Assembly: GCA_029959085.1 (NCBI GenBank)
Contig: JARWIR010000016.1
Coordinates: forward strand, 11,267,441 to 11,331,440
DNA length: 64,000 bases
Direction of reading: 5' to 3'
Origin: Nemophila menziesii
Taxonomy: Eukaryota > Streptophyta > Magnoliopsida > Boraginales > Hydrophyllaceae
Part shown: positions 57,713 to 64,000 of the stretch, one piece after another
How positions within the stretch are numbered: position 1 is the stretch's first letter
Layout: each line of letters opens with the position of its first letter
Made by a program: the position numbers and the translations under genes
The notes under the pieces: model-generated
The model's database searches: none
The model's input: only the letters and a program-made list of their open reading frames with translations
What the model was told of the DNA's origin: nothing

Positions 57713-58190
57713 GATTTACTTATTGGTCGACCCCCTAATAGATGATCGTGGGGTTTCGAAAAGAAGTTTATATTCATAAATTTCTTAGGTTAGATTGACT
57801 TATTTGCCAACCACCTAGTAGATGGTCGTAAGGTTTTGAGAAGAATTTTTTATCTATAACTTTATTATGCCTGATTGACTTATTGTTCGAACCTCTAGCA
57901 GATGATCGTAGGGTTTTGCGAATAAGTTTTTATCCATGGCTTTGTTAGGTCAAATTGACTTACTAGACGACCCCCTAGTAGACGGTTCTAAGGTTTTAGG
58001 GAAAAGTTTTTTATTTGCGATTTTCAAAGGCCAGATTGACTTATTGGTCGACCCCCTAGTAGATGATCGTAGGGTTTCACGAAGAAGTTTTTATCTGCAA
58101 ATTTATTAGGTTGGATTGACTTATTGCGACCCCCAGTAGATGATCGCGGGTTTCGGGAAGAAGTTTTTGTCTACGACTTTCTTAGGTCAT
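57713..58190. repeat. Tandem array of an 80-base unit, six copies
   Basis: Units begin at 57713, 57793, 57873, 57953, 58034 and 58114. A typical unit has GATTGACTTATTGGTCGACC, CCCTAGTAGATGATCGTAGG and GAAGAAGTTTTTATCT in order. Units differ by roughly 15-25%. The spacing is almost exactly 80 bases. It lies upstream, on the minus strand, of the TATA-like box near 57410. Confidence 0.85.
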
Positions 58191-58960
58191 TTTGAATTAT
58201 TGTTTAATGATCTATATAAATTACCTCATTAAAGATCTCTTCATAGAAATTAGAATCCAAATCGAGTAAAAGTGTGTAGAGATTAGCCTCAGTCCATTAT
58301 AACAATTCCTGAAAAAAAAAAGCAACAAGACCAAAAGAGAATATTACAACTTACATCATCCAACGATCATGTTCATATGACTTTGTAAGTTTTTTTCTTT
58401 TGCTCTGCCATGGGTTAGAGAGTATTTTCCCGAATTAGGGTAACCTCTTGACATAATGTTTTTTCTTTTACATCCTCCGCAGATTTTCAACTGTGGTAAG
58501 TTCCACCACGAGTGTTCTTTTAGATAGACCAGTCATAAAGATATTTGGTCCTCCAAGTGATTTGAAATAACCTTCTCGAGCTTGTATCTAATTATCGCAG
58601 ACAACATCTACTCCTTCTGGTGTCGAGGATTTAACAGTGAGGTGGTAGATTGACACTACCACTCGGATCTTGTTCAATGTCAAATATAATAATTGTGTAG
58701 TATGCCGATTCACATCGTGGTATGATGAAACAAACATGTATATTTTGAATCGATCTCTGAATCTAGGGTCATGTATAGATCAATGTTTCTCAAGCTTGAA
58801 AATTTTACCAAAAATACTTTGATCGGATATTGATAAGGCTTTATGGCGCTGGTATTGATCTTTAGTTAGACAAAGGTCGACATGCAGATCAAATCTACCG
58901 AGTATCTAATATTAATTAGCACTTTTTCACGTCAAACCGTTTCCTATGTAACTAGTATTA
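58191..58960. other. Unassigned stretch
   Basis: No coding frame, repeat or family motif could be recognised on either strand. Confidence 0.4.
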
Positions 58961-59149
58961 CAACTTACAAGTAGTGTTCTAAAAAGCGCTAGTCGGGCGT
59001 TCAACCATCTTCGAGCATTAAGGGGACTAGGCGGGAGCCTAGGTATTTTCCTCCTATGAGGTTTTGAATTTAATTTATGAACTAGGTAAAACACGTGTCT
59101 GAAGACACTCAAGAAAAAAATTGTTCAATTGACAAGAATCGAACCCAGG

Positions 59150-59690
59150 TTCCCTAGGTGAAGGTGAAGGTTAAGGTTAAGGTCTAAGTTAAGGTTAAGA
59201 TTAAAGTTAAACTTAAGGTTTAAGACTTAACATTTAAGGTTTAAGGTTATGGTTCAATAAGATATAAGGCTTAAAATCGAATATTAACGCAATAAATCTT
59301 CATTTAATTAAAAGTTAAGGTTAAGGTTAAGATGAAATTTAAGGTTAAGGTTTAAAGTTCAAGGTTTAAGGTAAAGTTAAAGGTTAAATGTTAAGGTTAA
59401 AATTAAGGTTAAGGCTAAGGCTAAGGCTAAGGCTACGAATTAGGCTAGGGCTAAGGCTAAGGTTAAGGTTAAGGCTAAGGCTAAGGGTAAAGTTAAGGTT
59501 AAGGTTAAAGTTAAGGTTAAGGTTAAGGTTGAGGTTAAGGTTGATTTTAGGTAACTGTTAAGGTTAAAGTTAAGGTTAAATTTAAAGTTAATATTAAAGT
59601 TAAGGTAAAATTTTGGGTTAAGGTTAAGTGTTAAGGTTAAGAGTTAAGGTCAACGTTTAGCTCGAGGGTAAAATTAAGATTAAGGTTGAT
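59150..59690 (+). repeat. Degenerate hexamer array (GGTTAA/GGCTAA)
   Basis: About 540 bases of imperfect GGTTAA units, with a stretch of GGCTAA near 59405-59490 and gaps of other sequence. It is not the plant telomere heptamer (TTTAGGG). No gene is present. Confidence 0.85.
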
Positions 59691-59694
59691 TGAA

Positions 59695-59855
59695 AAATTA
59701 ATAAAAATTATTAATTTTTTTAAATTACATTTTCCATTTTCTTCTATTTAAGATAGTTAAGCGTTTATATATATATATATATATATTGGATCCCATATAT
59801 AAATAAAAGAAAATGGAAAAATTAATTTAAAAAAATTAATAAAATTATTAGATCC
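59695..59855. repeat. AT-rich inverted repeat around a TA microsatellite
   Basis: Arms at about 59695-59750 and 59800-59852 are inverted copies (CCATTTTCTTCTATTTA against ATAAATAAAAGAAAATGG). A run of TA dinucleotides lies between them (59768-59788). It may be a small MITE or a hairpin region. Confidence 0.6.
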
Positions 59856-60467
59856 CATATGGAGAATGATAAAACTAGTCGGAGTTTGACTTAACTAGTG
59901 CTCTTGTTCTCTTTCTAAGTTATACAGGTTCAAACTAAGTCAGTAATTTTAAATTCAAAATGGTTTTTTGATATATTAAAAAATATAAAAAATAATAATT
60001 ACTAACCATATATTTATTGTCTTCATAGACATTAATATATTTCTTATTCTTTTTTCTATTCTAGTTCATTGTATGCTTTTATTTTTTTTTTATCTCTTAT
60101 TAATTGAAACTCAGAGTATTAAATAAGATGACATATGAATTTTTTTTTCTTATATCATTCTTTAAATAAAAAACGACAATATCAATTAATGATAACATAT
60201 TATTTCAATAAGAATTTTTACTAAAATATTTTTTTATTTAAATAGTACAATATTAATATGATATTATTATGGGTTGTATTTATGTTTAAAGGAAAACCAT
60301 CTAAGGTAGAGTGACCGAACCGGTCCAACATGATACCTTTTATGAATTCAAATTATACTATTATTTGTAATTGTTAAATGTGATTTCATGTTGGATAATA
60401 AAAAAATCATAATAATCATCATCCTTTATATATGTAAAAAAAATTATAAAAACACATTCTAAAAAAA

Positions 60468-60895
60468 AATTAAAATATATTTCAGTAGATTTATAGTTTT
60501 CTTAAATTAAAGAATTATAAACCTCAATTTTATTTTATTTTGGTTAAAATGTATCATGTGTATGTATATATAATAAATGGAAGTATAAAAAGAACAAAAA
60601 TATTATAAAAAGAATAGAGAAATTTTGAGGGTTAATAAAAAAACTTAGGTATATCTTGTTTTATTATATAAACAAAAAAAATAAAAAGATATATTTTATT
60701 AGATTATTTTTTTCCCAAGTTAAAGAATTATAAGCTTTAAATTTTTTCTAACATCTTGTTAATATGTGTCATATGTATGTGTATATAATAAACAAGAGAA
60801 TGGGAAGAATAGGGGCATTATGAGAAAAATAGGGAGATTTCGAGTGTTAAAGGGAAAGTTACGTGTATCCTATTTCATTATATATTATTAGTTTA
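60468..60895 (+). repeat. Diverged tandem pair of about 215 bases
   Basis: 60468-60685 and 60686-60895 share, in order, TTAAAGAATTATAA, a GTGTATGTATATATAATAAA-like stretch and a TTTTATTATATA-like end. AT-rich; no gene. Confidence 0.5.
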
Positions 60896-61229
60896 ATAAG
60901 TTTAAATCCACATAATATACAAGACATAATAAGAAAATATATTTGGAAAAAACTCACAAAATTATACATTAATTTATTTTATACATAATTTATACAATTT
61001 AGCTGAATAGTAATCGATTATATTTGAATATTTTTTGGTTTATATAATTTTTAAAATAGGTTGACATAATTTTTTGTGATAAAAATATATTTTTTCAACT
61101 TATTCCAGACCGCTAGGCGGCACCTAGGTCCGTCTGGGACTTTCTAGGATTGCCTGGAGGACGTCTAGGCCATTTCTGGAAGGTAGACTACCTTCAAGCA
61201 CCTAGGCGGTCGCCTACGCTGATTTTTAA

Positions 61230-64000
61230 AATAGATATGTCAAGTGGGTCATCACGAGGAAATACTAGCATACTTGCATCTCGGTCGCTGAAACAAATAT
61301 TGTCTCTATTTACGAGATATCTTACCAGCTTCCGGCTCTAGATTTGCCAAACATGATTCCTTATTTTGTTTCTTGATTTTGTACTTTCTGGTCTGAGTTT
61401 TATATGGTTTATTTCAAAGTCATACCCTCAAGGATGAGGATCACGATATCCTTTGTCCGGCTGATGACGGTATACGTTGTTCCTCAGGGGAATGCTCTCC
61501 GAACGGGGTGCCTGAGAGGTCACTACTCTTTCCCTTGATCAATCTCCATATTTGTAGATGGGATTCCTCCCATGTTAGTGCTGTAAAATTTAGCAAGTCT
61601 ATTTATTTTTTCAATTGTTTGTAATTGTTGTGTCATGGTCGTGATATTTTTAGAAGTGGCATACTTGAAGGTGTCCCTTGTTTTAGAGTCGGTAAACATC
61701 TTAGGTTACCATCTTACATTTGGGTTTTTCTCTATCTAGCACATGATTATGTATTGGGTTTGATCGTGTCTCTAATGGTCTTGAAGTCTTTCTTTTATCC
61801 AAGATTTGTAGGCTAATGAGTGGCCTTTACATTCCCCAACATAACCAATTTTGTTTATGATTCCGTCAGGATGGGTGTTAGCCAGATTGGGCTTCCATTT
61901 CTTGAACTCTGCATGCACTATCCTTCGTAATTCTTCAACCTTAATGAAAAGGATTCTGTAGTTATATTTGGAAGACTATGTTGGGGCCGAGAGTCCAATG
62001 TACATGGAATTCATAGTTCGTAATCCTCAGAAAAAACATGATAAACTATAGATTAGTCTCAGTCCTCTATGTTAAAACGATTTTGGCAAAGCAATCCGTG
62101 AAGGATTGTAGGGTCTCTCCTCTTCTTTGGATGAGATCGAGTAAGGAAGAATTCATTTGAGGAATCTCTTTGTTCGGAAATCGGTCTCGCGATTTGTTGG
62201 CAGGTTAGGTGAACTTTTTGACGGAGTGTGTCTCTAGCTTGGGATACTATAGTTAAGCGTTTCCAGACAAAGTCGATGGGAAAGCTCGACCAGTAAGCAG
62301 CATCAATCCCCATGATAAATTCTATATATCTTCGAAAGGTGCTAATAGTCAAGATTTGGTAGGCCATCTAATATAATGAATGGTTGGCATTTTTTAACTT
62401 GTGATGCAAATCTACAATCACCAAAGTAAAGGGGCTTGTCAAGTTGATCACTGATACTCGATCAAACGATAATCTTCATAGTTGTTTCCCCAAACACCTT
62501 TTTTTTGTATCTTCTTTGCAGTGCTCTAGCCTATCTCATCATTTATCTTCATACGATGAGTTTTTTGGCTTTTCAAGGATTCTGATATGCATGCTCTCAC
62601 TTCTTTGAGCAGAATGGTCTCAGATATTGATGACAAAATGATTATGTTGTGGGTATGCCGTTTGACATGGTAGTTGATCCAAAGCTTGTCTCAGTAATCG
62701 TCAAAAGTGTATGGAAACCCTCAGATGGGACATCACGTCCTTTGCGACAAATTATTAGAGGAAGCTTGTGGTTCCCCCACCACATGAGGGTGATGATCGG
62801 CGTTAGGAGGCAGTTTGGGATTGTCACTTCGCGGACCTTCATACTTGACTATTGAAAGAGATTCCTTTTGGCATTAGGTGCGTTAAAGTATGGTGCTCCA
62901 TCCACGTTTATCTTGGAAAATCTAGTCCAAACCTGATTTCTATAAGTGGTTTCTTAATAGGTATGGAACTGTCATTTCTACATACAACACCAACCGATAG
63001 AACTTGAATTGCCGATCAATATAAATGTAGGAACAATGATACACATGTGGACACTGTTGGTGGTGTTTTTGCTGGATCTACTTTTAGCCGAGCGTGGTGA
63101 CCTGAAATAAAAAATAAGTTAGAACTACAGGGAGGTGTGCCTCCCGATGTCTTTCTGACGGTAAAGTTAGTATTTAAACGAAGGGTCGAGGAGAATATAG
63201 ATTGTACTAGGCTTGACTGTAATATGAACAATGAAAATATACATGATACCTCGTTAGGTGCCTGACATGGTATTTATAAATACAAAAACCAGTATACATG
63301 GTTTGAATTTTGTCACATTCCACTATGAAATGTTCTGGGGGGTATGTTCTCGAGAGGGATCCATTGCCTCAGTCAGATAGAGGATGATCACCCTATATTT
63401 TTGTCAAGTCTTTAGCATTTTGTCTCTCGGACCTGCTGAGGTTGTGGCTTAGTCGACGCCCACAACACAACATGATCTAGCCTATCACACTTAGTATTGG
63501 ATCATCTTCATGGTTGAGATTTTAAATTTTTATTATGTACCTTTTTTCTTAACTTTCCTTTACTCAATAATATAGACCATGTATCATTTAGGCAACCTTA
63601 AAGTTAATATTTTTGTGTTCCTTTCTTAGTAGGTGTATTATGTTCATCTCTTACCTTTTTAGTATAGTTTTGTTTTGTTCTACATTATGTCTCGCATGTG
63701 AAATCAACACCCATACGGATCGAGAACGAGACCCGGGGGCGTGGGGAAAAAATGATGTAAGAGTGGGGCACGTTGTGGTTCTTCTTTTTCCATTTACGGA
63801 TCGGGGTGCGAGGATAGGAAAACCTACCCCATCGCCATCCATACTAGCAAGGTAGTTACAACCATTAAACTCTTGGTCTTTGCTTATTGATATATGCTCG
63901 TAAGGTAAGTGTAGTAAATATTAGAGTAACAAGAGTGGAAATATCAAAGTAAATTGTCATACTAGTATTGATAAATGTTTATCTAAAATTGGATTTCCCC
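61230..64000. other. Unassigned right end of the window
   Basis: Only short frames occur, on both strands. The longest, 62367-62059 on the minus strand (102 residues, with FRRYIEFIMGIDAAYWSSF), matches nothing I recognise. Near 63710-63840 there is a short GC-richer stretch with CCCATACGGATCGAG, again unassigned. It may be old transposon sequence. Confidence 0.4.

Larger units (their letters stand above)
58965..61225. mobile_element. Possible TIR element with CTAGGCG ends
   Basis: The left end (GTTCTAAAAAGCGCTAG, then CTAGGCGGGAGCCTAGG near 59027) is loosely inverted with respect to the right end (CACCTAGGCGGTCGCCTACG and GATTTTTAAAAT near 61199-61225). Ends of this type are common in plant DNA-transposon derivatives. 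No transposase and no clear target duplication were found. The interior contains the hexamer array and AT-rich repeats. Confidence 0.3.

Noticed and set aside
59125..59152. tRNA-like B box (GGTTCGATTC on the minus strand)
   Set aside because: No A box or tRNA-like fold lies at the right distance, so neither a tRNA nor a SINE is supported.
59150..59690. Interstitial telomere repeat
   Set aside because: The unit is a hexamer GGTTAA/GGCTAA, not the plant heptamer.
62059..62367. Minus-strand frame of 102 codons as a host gene
   Set aside because: No recognisable domain, no neighbouring exon, and similar short frames occur throughout the region.

Overview
This is plant nuclear DNA, most likely from a eudicot. 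It is AT-rich and gene-poor, and almost all of it consists of nested LTR retrotransposons, solo LTRs and other repeats, as expected of pericentromeric or other heterochromatin. Evidence for a plant is: Athila-type Ty3/gypsy elements whose primer-binding sites fit the 3' end of tRNA-Asp; a Sirevirus-type Ty1/copia element with an initiator-Met primer-binding site; Stowaway-like MITEs; and the 3' fragment of an AP2/ERF transcription factor gene. I see no intact host gene, rRNA, tRNA or CRISPR array. Species cannot be named from the sequence.

Layout. (1) 1-16502 is an Athila-like element (A, minus strand): 5' LTR 14932-16502, decayed gag and pol (14802 down to 9449, then 2668-2430), and an intact ORF2 at 245-1432. 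Its far LTR lies off the window. A pol-less Sirevirus (2673-9448, TSD TATAC) is inserted in the A integrase. (2) 16503-21388 is copy 1 of a duplicated segment; copy 2 is about 50690-57418. The segment carries a MITE, a decayed gag plus RNase H remnant, and part of an LTR. Copy 2 also holds a solo LTR of family A (53740-55305). (3) 21384-21608 is an ERF pseudogene fragment, followed by a Sirevirus solo LTR (22021-23382, TSD CAATC). (4) 23401-43863 is a foldback-like repeat: inverted arms around a palindromic array. It was split by Athila-like element C (23798-43505, minus strand). The left LTR of C was in turn split by a sibling, element B (24252-34151, plus strand, TSD GTTTT). (5) 44050-50690 is a decayed Ty1/copia element, E, interrupted by a B-family solo LTR (48807-50314, TSD ATGTA). 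(6) 57419-64000 is unassigned repeat-rich DNA, including an 80-bp tandem array and a degenerate hexamer array.

How the parts fit. B and C share one gutted layout: gag, then protease, then only the C-terminal domain of integrase, with reverse transcriptase, RNase H and the integrase core missing; then a spacer, then an env-position ORF2. They must have moved with enzymes supplied by other elements. In A, B and the Sirevirus, ORF2 is the one open frame while gag and pol are broken or gone. In A, B, C and the Sirevirus, ORF2 is preceded by a GC-rich palindrome cluster and then a TATA-like box. This is the same layout seen upstream of the TATA box in the Sirevirus LTRs, and suggests an internal ORF2 promoter. 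In A, B and C a purine tract resembling the 3' polypurine tract also sits directly before the ORF2 start. These shared features, and the foldback-like array, are the most interesting observations here. Insertion order can be read from the nesting: the Sirevirus is younger than A, B is younger than C, and each solo LTR is younger than its host sequence.
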